A stretch of 64,000 nt of DNA from Enhydrobacter sp. (GTDB lineage: Bacteria > Pseudomonadota > Alphaproteobacteria > Reyranellales > Reyranellaceae). The stretch is taken from the NCBI GenBank assembly GCA_025808875.1, contig CP075528.1, positions 4,090,473 to 4,154,472 on the forward strand, given 5' to 3'. The notes under the pieces were generated by a model. The model saw nothing but the letters and a program-made list of their open reading frames with translations. It was not told the origin of the DNA and did no database searches. The position numbers were made by a program, and so were the translations under genes. This document shows positions 1-7,932 of the stretch, piece after piece. Each line of letters starts with the position of its first letter. Position 1 is the first letter of the stretch.

Positions 1-894
1 GCCGTAGGTCTGCGTGAGCACCGGCCCGAACACGTCGATCGCCTCGACGAGCTTGTCGACCGACATCGGCGCCGAGGCGTAGACCAGGTTGCGCAGCGAG
101 CTGTAGTTGTGTTTGCGCACGTCGGGATGCGCCAGCAGGATGTAGATCAAGGTCGGCGGCATGTAGACGTGGGTCACGCGATGCCGCTCGATCGCCGCCA
201 GGATCGCGCCCGGATCGGACGTGCCCATGAAGATGTTGGTGCCACCGTAGGGCAGCATGGGAAACGAGCAGACGCCCGCGGCATGCGTCATCGGAGCAAC
301 CATGAGATGGACCGGCGGCGTGTCGAACGGCATGCAGGCCCAGAAGATCGAGTTCATGGTCTCGATGCCGCGATTGGTGATCTGCACGCCCTTGGGCCGG
401 CCAGTGGTGCCACCCGAACTGATGAGGATGGCGACGTCGTCGGGTGCGTCGGGCAGGTCCGGCGCCATCCCCCCGAACCCGGCGAGCCAGGAGTCGAACC
501 CGGACGAATCGAGGCAGATGAACGTCGCGATTTTCGGGCAGCCCTCGCGGATGCGGGGCAGATAGCCCTCGAAGCTCGAATGGTAGAACAGGCATTCGAC
601 GTCGGTGTTGTCGAGGATGTAGAGGTTCTCGTCGAGCGCATTGCGCGCGTTGACCGGCGCCCAGATCAGGCCGGCGCGCTGGATGCCGAGCAGCGCCGCA
701 TAGGCCATGGCATGGTTGGGACTGTAGACCGCGACCTTGGCGCCGGGCCTCAGCCCGCCTGCCAGCAGGCCGTTGGCGATGCGATGCGTCGTCTCCCGAA
801 CATCCCTGTAGGTCCAGCCGCGGGTACCGTCGTGAAGACAATGCCGGTCGGGATGGAGATCGGCGCCGCGGTCGAAATAGTCGATCAGACGCAT
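1..894 (-). CDS. Acyl-CoA synthetase / AMP-dependent ligase (N-terminal part; gene runs off the left edge)
   Basis: The reverse strand reads from an ATG at 894 through 298 codons to the window edge without a stop. The frame contains the P-loop-like core motif of the adenylate-forming family (ISSGGTTGRPKG, about residues 157-168) and a second conserved stretch ending LTQTYG. Family knowledge: these enzymes activate a carboxylic acid as acyl-AMP and transfer it to CoA in the cytoplasm. The start overlaps the stop of the upstream acetyltransferase gene by one base (TGATG), so the two are probably co-transcribed. The C-terminal lid domain is outside the window, so the substrate (short, medium, long chain or aryl) cannot be inferred. 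Confidence 0.9.
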   Translation of the reverse strand, partial: MRLIDYFDRGADLHPDRHCLHDGTRGWTYRDVRETTHRIANGLLAGGLRPGAKVAVYSPNHAMAYAALLGIQRAGLIWAPVNARNALDENLYILDNTDVECLFYHSSFEGYLPRIREGCPKIATFICLDSSGFDSWLAGFGGMAPDLPDAPDDVAILISSGGTTGRPKGVQITNRGIETMNSIFWACMPFDTPPVHLMVAPMTHAAGVCSFPMLPYGGTNIFMGTSDPGAILAAIERHRVTHVYMPPTLIYILLAHPDVRKHNYSSLRNLVYASAPMSVDKLVEAIDVFGPVLTQTYG

Positions 895-1427
895 CAGGCC
901 GCTCCCGGCGCCGTTCCGTCGCCCGGGCCGAGCGGCCGCTGCATCAGCACGCTGTCGAGCCAGCGTCCGAACTTGAAGCCGATGCTCCTGATGGTGCCGA
1001 TCGTCTCGAAGCCGCACGCGGCGTGGAGCCTGATCGAGGGCGTCTGCGCAGAATCGCCGATCACCGCCACCATCTGTCGCTTGCCGAGCGCCGTGCACTG
1101 CTCGATCAGCGCCGGCAGCAGCGCCTTGCCGACCCCCTGCCCCACCGCATCGTTGTCGATGTAGATCGAATCCTCGACGGAGTACTTGTAGGCCGGCCGC
1201 GGCCGCCAGTTGCCGGCATAGGCGTAACCCAGCACGCGGCCCTGCCGCTCCGCCACCAAATGGGGCAGGCCGAGATCGAGCACCGACGCACGCCGCTTCT
1301 TCATCTCGGCGAGATCGGGCGGATCGACTTCGAACGATGCCGTGCCGTGCAGCACATGATGGGCGTAGATTTCGGCGCAACGCGCCACATCGGCCTCGGT
1401 CGAGGCCCTGACGATCAGCTCACTCAT
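894..1427 (-). CDS. GNAT-family N-acetyltransferase, phosphinothricin acetyltransferase-like
   Basis: A 177-residue protein with the layout of the Pat/Bar branch of GNAT acetyltransferases. It starts IVRASTEADVARCAEIYAHH, has the VEDSIYID strand, and has an acetyl-CoA pyrophosphate-binding loop (QGVGKALL, about residues 97-104). Family members transfer acetyl groups from acetyl-CoA to the amino group of small molecules such as phosphinothricin or methionine analogues. It lies upstream of, and overlaps by one base, an acyl-CoA ligase gene. The true substrate is unknown; detoxification of an amino-acid-like toxin is only the family precedent. Confidence 0.88.
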   Translation of the reverse strand: MSELIVRASTEADVARCAEIYAHHVLHGTASFEVDPPDLAEMKKRRASVLDLGLPHLVAERQGRVLGYAYAGNWRPRPAYKYSVEDSIYIDNDAVGQGVGKALLPALIEQCTALGKRQMVAVIGDSAQTPSIRLHAACGFETIGTIRSIGFKFGRWLDSVLMQRPLGPGDGTAPGAA

Positions 1428-1445
1428 GCCGACGCTTATAGCGCG

Positions 1446-2057
1446 TCAGTTGGGCCCGCGCCGAATCGCGCCGGGGTCCGGCCCGTCGTACTTGAAGAGG
1501 GAATCGGCGAGCTGCAGGCCGGTCTTGAGATCGGTCAGCGAGACGTCGACCTTGTTGCCCCGGCTGTCGACGATCGACCAGCCGCGCAGGGCAAGCGGGT
1601 TCGCCGCCAGACGGACGATCACCTTGCCCTCCTGCGGACGACGGGTCTGGGTCAGGGTGAGGCGCAGCTCGCCGTCGACTCGCTGGAGCTGTTCGACCGT
1701 CAAGTCGCCGGACAGGTTCATGGGATCGCGCACCAGGAACGACGCGGCCGTCCAGCCGATCGGCCATTGGCCGAAATCCCGGGTCGCGGGATCCCACAGC
1801 GTGACCTGCAATCCGTCGGCGACGATCTTCAGTTGGGAAGGTGAGTCGTACTCGAACCGCATGCGTCCGGGACGGCGCACGTAGAGATTGCCCTGGACGA
1901 TCGAACCGTCCGGATTGCTCTGGACGAATCGGGCCTGCAGCGTCCGGATCGAGTTGAAGTAGCTCTCGATCTCCGGGACGCCCGGTTGGGCATGCGCCGG
2001 CAAGGCGGCAAGGAGAGCGAGAGCAAGCGAAGCGAGGAAGGCGGGTAGCGCGCGCAT
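1446..2057 (-). CDS. lolA: LolA-like outer-membrane lipoprotein carrier protein
   Basis: The reading frame is open far upstream, but the ATG at 2057 gives a 203-residue protein with a clean Sec signal peptide (MRALPAFLASLALALLAALP, cleavage after AHA). It then has the LolA-type start IESYFNSIRTLQARFVQ, the RRPGRMRFEYDSP strand and WDPATRDF. LolA shuttles lipoproteins across the periplasm from LolCDE to the outer membrane. Length fits the family. It lies 152 bp downstream of the lasso-peptide genes on the same strand but is probably an unrelated housekeeping gene. Some alphaproteobacteria carry several LolA-like paralogues, so the exact role is less sure than the fold. Confidence 0.85.
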   Translation of the reverse strand: MRALPAFLASLALALLAALPAHAQPGVPEIESYFNSIRTLQARFVQSNPDGSIVQGNLYVRRPGRMRFEYDSPSQLKIVADGLQVTLWDPATRDFGQWPIGWTAASFLVRDPMNLSGDLTVEQLQRVDGELRLTLTQTRRPQEGKVIVRLAANPLALRGWSIVDSRGNKVDVSLTDLKTGLQLADSLFKYDGPDPGAIRRGPN

Positions 2058-2209
2058 GGATTTCGTATGGTGGTCGATTGAGGCGGATTCAAGAAACTTC
2101 CCGCCAGGCCGCAAGCTGGCGTGTCGGGGAACTGGCAAGAACGGCCAACGGGGTCGGATGTTCCCTGCAACTCGGCCTGCCCGCAGCCGCGGTCCGGCTC
2201 GCGGTGCCC

Positions 2210-3337
2210 TCAATTGGCGCGACGGCCGATCGGGCGCGCTCGCCGAAGAGCCTTGCCGGCCAGCCGCAGCGGCCGAGTAAGCCAGTAGAGACCCCACATC
2301 TGCCGCGGCATCGGCCATGCGTCGTGGTCGCTCGCCGTCGGCGTGACCAGCAGGCGCAAAGCCGCCCTGGCCTTGTCCCAGGAACGATCGCAAAGGTCGA
2401 AGTCGGCCATCGTCTCGGCGCGCTCGGACACTCCCGCTGCCAGCGGCGCGGCCATGCGCCCGGCCAGCTTCCGCACCCTGTCGCTGCCCGCCAGGATCCC
2501 CGCCAGCGCCGGCGGCGCGGATACGTCGAGCAGGCGACTTGCCATGGCGCAACCCAGCAGCACCGCGTTGGCGCATCCTTGGCGCCGGGCGCGCTCGTAC
2601 ACGCCGGGCCAGTCGATCGTCGGCGCCCGCACCACGAGAGTGGCAAAATCGCCCACCCACATGAGGCAGCGCCAGGCTTCCTTGGTGCCATGTCCGGCGA
2701 GCAGCAGCGCGAGGTCCGGCTCGGCCAGGGCCGGCACATCCGTGCCGACCACCCGCACGTTGCGGAGGTGCGGCCATACGTCGTCCACGGCAAGAGGAAA
2801 GGGCAGGTGCCGGCCCGCGAATCCCCAATGCAGGTCGACATAGGCGTCGACGTCCGGATGGACGAAGGCGTACTGGCGAAGATGGCCGAGGAAGGCGCGG
2901 CGGAACGCGCGGTCGCCCTGCCGGCCGCGATAGCCGAGTTGTGCCAACTCGTGCTCGGCATCGTCCAGCCGATCCCGCGGTATCAGGATATCGTTGTCGT
3001 TGTACTCCCGCGCGGCGAGATCGCCGTACAGCGACACCGCCAAAGTCGCCCCCTTGAACGCAGCGAATGGTATGCCGGCGGTCTCGAAGCGCTTCGCGAT
3101 CCGCGCCAGTTCCTCGGCGAGCGACAAGGCGCGCACGACGTGGGAACGCCGAAAGATCTCCAGCCGCTCGCGTTCGCGCCCGGGCACACCCTGCCAACCG
3201 AGTCGGCTGAGGCCGTGCACCAATGGCACACGCACGCCATGCTGGCTGGCGAGGTCGACCAGCCGGCCGAAATCGGTGCATTGTCCGAGGAGAGTTGCGG
3301 CGCGCGACAGGTCCGCACGCGGACCGATCAGCGCCAA
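2210..3337 (-). CDS. Nucleotidyltransferase-family protein (PF14907-like) of a lasso-peptide locus
   Basis: A 375-residue protein with the features of the 'uncharacterised nucleotidyltransferase' family. It has an alpha-helical N-terminus (HGVRVPLVHGLSRL), then FAAFKGATLAVSLYGDLAAR and the acidic EYNDNDILI signature (about residues 112-120). A second acidic stretch follows near VDAYVDLHWGF. It is the last gene of the lasso locus, 48 bp after the precursor. Family precedent: related proteins accompany kinases in lasso clusters, and in the pseudomycoidin system the nucleotidyltransferase acts after phosphorylation to add sugar-containing groups. A tailoring role on the phosphorylated peptide is therefore inferred. 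No direct evidence of substrate is visible. Confidence 0.82.
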   Translation of the reverse strand: MALIGPRADLSRAATLLGQCTDFGRLVDLASQHGVRVPLVHGLSRLGWQGVPGRERERLEIFRRSHVVRALSLAEELARIAKRFETAGIPFAAFKGATLAVSLYGDLAAREYNDNDILIPRDRLDDAEHELAQLGYRGRQGDRAFRRAFLGHLRQYAFVHPDVDAYVDLHWGFAGRHLPFPLAVDDVWPHLRNVRVVGTDVPALAEPDLALLLAGHGTKEAWRCLMWVGDFATLVVRAPTIDWPGVYERARRQGCANAVLLGCAMASRLLDVSAPPALAGILAGSDRVRKLAGRMAAPLAAGVSERAETMADFDLCDRSWDKARAALRLLVTPTASDHDAWPMPRQMWGLYWLTRPLRLAGKALRRARPIGRRAN

Positions 3338-3385
3338 CAGCAGATCGAACTCAGGGGAGCGGTCAGGCTCTCGGTTGATCGTGGC

Positions 3386-3562
3386 TCAACGCGTCCTGTT
3401 GGGGCTCTTCATCGCGCCGTCGGACGCGCCGCTCCAGCCGACATTCAAGGTTATGTCACGCATGGTGCCCCATGTAAGCAGCTCCGGCGCCGCGTACGGT
3501 CGCTTGTTCAATTGCGGCTGATGCGTCGGATCGGCCGTGTCGCCAAGTTTCTGATCTGCCAT
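3386..3562 (-). CDS. Lasso peptide precursor (A)
   Basis: A 58-residue peptide. The leader contains the canonical lasso recognition motif YxxPxLxxxGxxxxxT: Y23, P26, L28, G32 and T38 all match exactly. Thr38 is the conserved penultimate leader residue, which places cleavage after Leu39. The predicted 19-residue core is NVGWSGASDGAMKSPNRTR. Asp48 is core position 9, as expected for a nine-residue macrolactam ring closed onto the N-terminal amine. The ATG at 3562 is preferred (AAGG a few bases upstream); a GTG at 3625 would add 21 residues and is less likely. The core starts with Asn rather than the usual Gly. Precursor identity is strongly supported by motif and neighbours; the exact core boundary is inferred. 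Confidence 0.9.
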   Translation of the reverse strand: MADQKLGDTADPTHQPQLNKRPYAAPELLTWGTMRDITLNVGWSGASDGAMKSPNRTR

Positions 3563-3650
3563 CGCCCTTGCTCGCAAGAAATCCCTGCCTGTTGCAACGC
3601 TATTCCAATCCGAAGGCTTTGTCACTCTCGATGCAAGCTTTTACGAACCG

Positions 3651-3959
3651 TCAAGAATTTGCAGTGCCAAGCCTCCGCGACTCAGCCACCGGCTCGATCA
3701 AGCCCGCTTCGTGCATACGCCGCAGGAAACGCAGCACATCGTCGGAGCAGGCGGCACGCTCCACGTCGAAATGGTCGGCGACCGACTTGCAGATGTGGTC
3801 GACGGAACTCGGTTGGTCGAGCAGGCGCCAGATGTGGGCGCCGACCTCGTTCAGGCCGAAATAGCGGGCACTGTTGGTTTCAAGGATCGCCACCTCTTCG
3901 TCGAGGTTGCACGATACCTGGTGCTCGGATTTCCTGAGGACGGTGGTCGCGTCGAGCAT
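3651..3959 (-). CDS. Lasso B1 protein, PqqD-like RiPP recognition element
   Basis: A 102-residue PqqD-type protein with ILETNSARYFGLNEVGAHIW, then LLDQPSSVDHI and a winged-helix C-terminus with FLRRMHEAGLIEP. In split lasso systems this stand-alone recognition element binds the leader (especially the YxxP motif) and presents the precursor to the B2 protease. It lies 33 bp after the cyclase gene and about 90 bp before the precursor, on the same strand. The size and domain match the family. The order C-B1-A is visible directly; function is by family and context. Confidence 0.92.
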   Translation of the reverse strand: MLDATTVLRKSEHQVSCNLDEEVAILETNSARYFGLNEVGAHIWRLLDQPSSVDHICKSVADHFDVERAACSDDVLRFLRRMHEAGLIEPVAESRRLGTANS

Positions 3960-3992
3960 GGCGCCCCGATAGACGCCGTTCGCGAAGGCCCG

Positions 3993-5753
3993 TCAAGCCC
4001 GATGGGCCTCGAGCCAGTGGTCGAGCGCATGCACCGCAAGGACGCTCCACAGTTCCGCATCCGACGGCTGCGCAGCCGACAACCGGGCGACATCGACATA
4101 GGGCGCGAGGCGCCGGTTCGATGACAGATCGGGCAGGCCATGCTCGCGCAGCTTGCCCGCGAGAGGCCACTGGGCGAGCGGAGTCTTGCGGCGTGCGAGC
4201 ACCTCGACCGGCAAACGATCGCGCATGGCGTCGCGCAGCAGTTCCTTCTCCCAGGCCCAGGGCACCGGCGGAACCGACAGCATGAATTGCAGCACGCGGA
4301 GGTCGAGGAACGGATGGCGCCACGCGAAGCCGGCGACCAGCTCGTCGCACTCCAGGTCGCCCAGCGCACGCTGCCATGCCGGGCCGCCAAACGAGGCCAT
4401 CGCCGCCGGATGCCAAGGATGCGCCGGCCCCTCGCCTTCGTCCAGGCGCGCCAGGCGCCCGGCGACGTCGAGCCGGCTCGCCAGCCCGGCATCGAGCCAC
4501 GCCGGCACCCCCACATGCGGTGACGGCACCTTGGCGCGACCGAGATGCCGGCGCAGCGTGGCCATCCATCCGCGTCGGCCCTTGACCGCGGCGTATTGAA
4601 GAAGGGCGTGCGTCAGCCTCAGCCATTCGCCACGCCGCGCGAGCCACGACAGATAAGCGTCGCGGTCCAGCGCCAACGCATTGTCGGGCCCCTCGCCGTA
4701 CAACCAGACACTGGCGCGGCCCGCCATCTCCCTTGCCGCCAGCCGGTCGGCGCCGGCGGAGACGACCAGGAGCGAGGGTTCGGAATAGGGTGGCGATCGC
4801 TCGCGCCAGTGCGGGTCGTAGACCAGATCGTCGATGGGCCGCAGCTCCAGTTCGATGCCGAGATGGCGCGCCACGAGGGCGCTGAATCGGCCCTCCTCGT
4901 CCGCCATCAGGCGCTCGAAATGGTCGCACATGGCGACGACGCGCCCAGGATCGCCCGTGACTTCGACCGCGGCGGCCGCAAGCGTGGTCGAATCGAGGCC
5001 GCCGCTCATCGACACGCCGACCCTGCCCGGCGGCAGGCGGTCGGTGACGGCTCGGCCCAGCAACTCGCGGAAGCGTTCGCCATAGTGGTGACGGTCGCGA
5101 AAGAAGATCGGCTCGTCGACCGCAAGCCGCCAGTAGCGGCGCGTGGTCATTCCGCCTTCCGTCGCCACGAGCGCGTGGGCCGGCGCGACGCGGTGGATGT
5201 CGCGATAGACGGTGCGCTCGAGATCGGCGCACACGTTGGCGACCAGGAAATCGGCGATCCACGCCTCGTCGAGTTCGCGACCGAGTCCGGGCCGCGCCGC
5301 GACCCAGTCGAGTCGGTCGCTGACGAAAACAGTGCCTCCCGCCTCGGTCCAGAACAGTGAGCGCACGCCGAGTTGATCGCGAACCGAAACCAGCCGCTGC
5401 TCGGGTTCGTCCCACAGGACGAAGCAGAAATCGCCCGCCAGATGCTTCAGGAAATCTTCGCCCCACGCGGCATAGGCATGCAGACAGAGCAGCGCGTCGC
5501 TCGCCGGAGCAAGCGAGAGGCGATCCGCCAGCTCCGCGCGCGCATCGAGGCGGATGCGCCCCACGATCCAGTATCGATCGGCCAGCCTCTCGATCGCACT
5601 CAGGTCGCTGTCGGCGCCGACCACTCCTTCGCTGCAACGAACGACTGCGGCGTTGCCATGGCGCCCGAGCACTTGCACATGGGCGGCAACACCGCCCCTC
5701 GCCAGCCCGGGATCGACGCGCCGCCGGCCAGGATTATAGATCGCGGCGAACAA
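3993..5753 (-). CDS. Lasso cyclase (C), asparagine-synthetase-like macrolactam synthetase
   Basis: A 586-residue protein with the asparagine synthase B architecture. A degenerate N-terminal glutaminase-like domain contains FLKHLAGDFCFVLWDE, and an ATP-pyrophosphatase domain carries the PP-motif SGGLDSTTLAAA (about residues 250-261). The protein lacks the N-terminal catalytic Cys2 of true glutamine-dependent synthetases (it begins MFAAIYNPG), as expected for lasso cyclases. These enzymes adenylate the ring Asp/Glu side chain and close the isopeptide bond with the new N-terminus. The gene overlaps the upstream B2 gene by 20 bp and precedes B1. Confidence 0.92.
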   Translation of the reverse strand: MFAAIYNPGRRRVDPGLARGGVAAHVQVLGRHGNAAVVRCSEGVVGADSDLSAIERLADRYWIVGRIRLDARAELADRLSLAPASDALLCLHAYAAWGEDFLKHLAGDFCFVLWDEPEQRLVSVRDQLGVRSLFWTEAGGTVFVSDRLDWVAARPGLGRELDEAWIADFLVANVCADLERTVYRDIHRVAPAHALVATEGGMTTRRYWRLAVDEPIFFRDRHHYGERFRELLGRAVTDRLPPGRVGVSMSGGLDSTTLAAAAVEVTGDPGRVVAMCDHFERLMADEEGRFSALVARHLGIELELRPIDDLVYDPHWRERSPPYSEPSLLVVSAGADRLAAREMAGRASVWLYGEGPDNALALDRDAYLSWLARRGEWLRLTHALLQYAAVKGRRGWMATLRRHLGRAKVPSPHVGVPAWLDAGLASRLDVAGRLARLDEGEGPAHPWHPAAMASFGGPAWQRALGDLECDELVAGFAWRHPFLDLRVLQFMLSVPPVPWAWEKELLRDAMRDRLPVEVLARRKTPLAQWPLAGKLREHGLPDLSSNRRLAPYVDVARLSAAQPSDAELWSVLAVHALDHWLEAHRA

Positions 5754-6174
5754 GTGTCGTGGTGTCGCTCGCCGGCCAGGCGACGAGTCGCGTGTAGGCG
5801 CCGTGATCCTCGGTGTCCATCAACACGCGGCCGTCGCACACCACCCAGGCATGGGCGGCGAGCGCCCGTCGTTCCTTGGCAACGCCGATATGGATCTCGG
5901 AGGAGTGTCCATGCCGCGCCAGCAGGCGCTGCAGCGCCAGCGCCGAGGCAAGGCAGCTCGTGCCGGGCAGACGGCGCGTCGCCGTCTGCACCGCCCAGAC
6001 GATGTCCTCGGGCGGTTGGCGCGGTTTGGAGCCGAGGCGCCCCGACCAGACGCGCAACCGGTCGATGCTCCACAGGCGCAGCAACAGCCGCGCCGTGAGC
6101 AACGCCGCGACCGCCGTCAGCAGCAACCGTGCGTCTGCCGGTGGCAGGGCGAGAAGGTTCGTCAATCGCTTCAT
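5734..6174 (-). CDS. Lasso B2 protein, transglutaminase-like leader peptidase
   Basis: A 146-residue protein with the Cys-His-Asp order of transglutaminase-like lasso B2 proteases. The Cys is in RRLPGTSCLASALALQRLL, the His in AHAWVVCDGR and the Asp in LMDTEDHG. A hydrophobic N-terminal stretch (LLLTAVAALLTARLLLRL) suggests membrane association, common in B2 proteins. It removes the leader after the conserved Thr-x pair, with B1 as docking partner. It overlaps the kinase gene by 4 bp upstream and the cyclase gene by 20 bp downstream, so translation is probably coupled. Confidence 0.92.
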   Translation of the reverse strand: MKRLTNLLALPPADARLLLTAVAALLTARLLLRLWSIDRLRVWSGRLGSKPRQPPEDIVWAVQTATRRLPGTSCLASALALQRLLARHGHSSEIHIGVAKERRALAAHAWVVCDGRVLMDTEDHGAYTRLVAWPASDTTTLVRRDL

Positions 6175-7124
6175 GCGCGCACGACCCGGCGGATCTCCTC
6201 GCTGACGCGATCCATCATCTCGAACGTCCTGGGATAATCCAGGGCATAAACCGGCAAGATCCGGGCGATGCGCTCGCAGAAGCGCAACTGCCGGGCCAGT
6301 CGCTCCGGCGCATGGTAACGGAAGTTCATGGCCGAGGCGATGAGACAGCGGGCCAATTCCGCGCCCATCAGGCGCCGCACCGCCATCGACTTGCCCGCGT
6401 CACCGTCGCCGCCCAGCCAGAACAGTGCCCCGAGCCGCCGACACTGGCGCAGCCCGTGCATGGGCGTCGGCTCGATCATGCGCTTGCCGCTCAACGCGTT
6501 CAGCCAACCGTGCGCCTCCGCATCGGGCAGGAAGCGCCGCGCCGGCTCGTCGAACAGCTTCAACCGATGCGGGCCGGGATAGGCCAGCGCCTTGCCCTCC
6601 ACGAGGCCGAGCCGCAGCATGTCGTCCGTCACCAGTCGCGCGCCTTGCGCGATCAGGCACGCCGCGAGGGTACTCTTGCCGGCGCCGCTGCCGCCCAGCA
6701 GCCCGACGGCGACGTCGCCGAAATCGACCACGGTCGCGTGCAGGGGCTCCTCGCCCTGCAGGGTGAGCGCGGTGGCGACCACGAAGTTGAGCAGGTTGGC
6801 CTCGAACGAGCGGTCGTCGGTCGTGCCGAGGCGCGCGCACGCGGCTTGCCGGCCGTCGGGCGAGACGATGGTCTCGAACACGCCCTCGACCTTCACGTGG
6901 ATGCTGCCGTCTGCAAGCACGCCTTGCTGGATCCAGTCGTCGTCGCCCGGTGGCCGCAACGGTACCGCACGAAAGAGCTCGACCGGACCGAGCACCATGC
7001 GGATGGAAGGCGGGCCATCGCACTCGTCCATCGTCTCGACCGACGAAAGCTCGATCTCGCTTTCGATCACCAGGCCATAGACGCGATAGCGCCGCATGCT
7101 CATGGCCGAGACGCCTTCCCGCAT
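6171..7124 (-). CDS. HPr-kinase-like peptide kinase of the lasso locus
   Basis: A 317-residue protein of the HprK-like group. It has a Walker A loop LLGGSGAGKSTLAACLI (about residues 168-184) followed by GARLVTDDMLRL, the acidic pair seen in HPr kinase folds. Lasso-associated members (for example ThcoK-type kinases) phosphorylate the peptide, in characterised cases at a C-terminal serine. Here the predicted core ends Arg-Thr-Arg, so the acceptor would have to be Thr18, Ser14 or another residue. It is the first gene of the minus-strand lasso operon and is separated by only 45 bp from a divergent dioxygenase gene. The ATG at 7124 is used; 7103 and 7097 are alternatives. Confidence 0.85.
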   Translation of the reverse strand: MREGVSAMSMRRYRVYGLVIESEIELSSVETMDECDGPPSIRMVLGPVELFRAVPLRPPGDDDWIQQGVLADGSIHVKVEGVFETIVSPDGRQAACARLGTTDDRSFEANLLNFVVATALTLQGEEPLHATVVDFGDVAVGLLGGSGAGKSTLAACLIAQGARLVTDDMLRLGLVEGKALAYPGPHRLKLFDEPARRFLPDAEAHGWLNALSGKRMIEPTPMHGLRQCRRLGALFWLGGDGDAGKSMAVRRLMGAELARCLIASAMNFRYHAPERLARQLRFCERIARILPVYALDYPRTFEMMDRVSEEIRRVVRA

Positions 7125-7169
7125 TGCCTGCCGACAGGCCCCGTGCGACCTTGCCCGCGCGGTGCCGTC

Positions 7170-7919
7170 ATGACGCGAATCGACTCCCGAGACATCTCAG
7201 CCGCCTGCGATGGCCTGACAAGGCAGGGCTACGCGCTGCTGCAGGATGTCGTGGCGGCCGAGAAGTTCCACGCGCTCCATCGCCAGTTCAATAGCCGCTA
7301 CGCGCACTATTTGCGAGATGTCGAATACGAGGAGACCCTGAAGGTCGGCGATCGGCGCTACAGGGTGCCGGTCGAACTCGCGGGCGGCTTCGCCGACCCC
7401 GACGTGTGGGCCAACGCCACCGTGCTCGACATCGTGCGCGGCATGCTGGGCGATGACGCCATCCTCGACGCGTTCGGCGCCGTGGTGTCGCTGCCCGGCG
7501 CCGCGGCCCAGCACGTCCATCGCGACAGCCCCTTGCTGTTCGATGCGGCGATCGCACCGCTGCTGCCCTGCCATGCGCTGACGCTCGCCCTGCCGCTGGT
7601 GGACATGGACGAGACGCGCGGCACGACGGCGCTGTGGCCCGGCAGCCATCGCTGGAAGGCGCGCGCCGAAGGTCCCGCGCCCGAGACGCCGCGGGTCCCG
7701 GCCGGAGCCTGCCTGCTGTGGGACTATCGCCTGTTCCACGGCGGCACGCCCAACCGCTCGGCCGAACCGCGCCCCATGCTCTACGCCACCTATGCCCGCG
7801 CCTGGTATCGCGACCCCACGGGGTTCACCCGCCAGGGTCTCGATCGGCTGGCGATGCCGGCCGGTTTTCTGGACGGCCTGCCGCCGGAACGGCGACGGCT
7901 GTTCTCGCACCTTGCCTGA
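7170..7919 (+). CDS. Phytanoyl-CoA dioxygenase (PhyH)-family Fe(II)/2-oxoglutarate oxygenase
   Basis: A 249-residue protein. It carries the HxD iron-binding pair in AAQHVHRDSPLL, the distal His in LFHGGTPNRS and an Arg for 2-oxoglutarate in PRPMLYATYARAW. PhyH-family enzymes hydroxylate or otherwise oxidise small molecules, peptides or lipids using Fe(II), 2-oxoglutarate and O2. It starts 45 bp from the divergent lasso kinase gene and leads a three-gene plus-strand set with a methyltransferase and a second PhyH-like gene. Whether this set modifies the lasso peptide is open. The longer open frame upstream runs through the kinase gene in antisense and is ignored. Confidence 0.85.
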   Translation: MTRIDSRDISAACDGLTRQGYALLQDVVAAEKFHALHRQFNSRYAHYLRDVEYEETLKVGDRRYRVPVELAGGFADPDVWANATVLDIVRGMLGDDAILDAFGAVVSLPGAAAQHVHRDSPLLFDAAIAPLLPCHALTLALPLVDMDETRGTTALWPGSHRWKARAEGPAPETPRVPAGACLLWDYRLFHGGTPNRSAEPRPMLYATYARAWYRDPTGFTRQGLDRLAMPAGFLDGLPPERRRLFSHLA

Positions 7920-7932
7920 GCGGCGTGCGACA

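Noticed and set aside
1446-3281. A 611-codon frame that joins the lasso nucleotidyltransferase antisense-shadow region with the LolA-like gene
   Set aside because: Only the part after the ATG at 2057 has a signal peptide and LolA motifs; the upstream part is a low-complexity Arg/Ala/Pro-rich shadow of the nucleotidyltransferase gene.
3386-3442. Core starting at Gly42 with a seven-residue ring closed by Asp
   Set aside because: Gly first and a 7-residue ring are possible in principle, but the conserved Thr at -2 of the leader gives Asn40 as first core residue. Kept only as an alternative.
6129-7919. A 596-codon plus-strand frame ending in the PhyH gene
   Set aside because: The first 347 codons run antisense to the kinase gene and have the Arg/His-rich composition of shadow frames. 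The dioxygenase starts at 7170.
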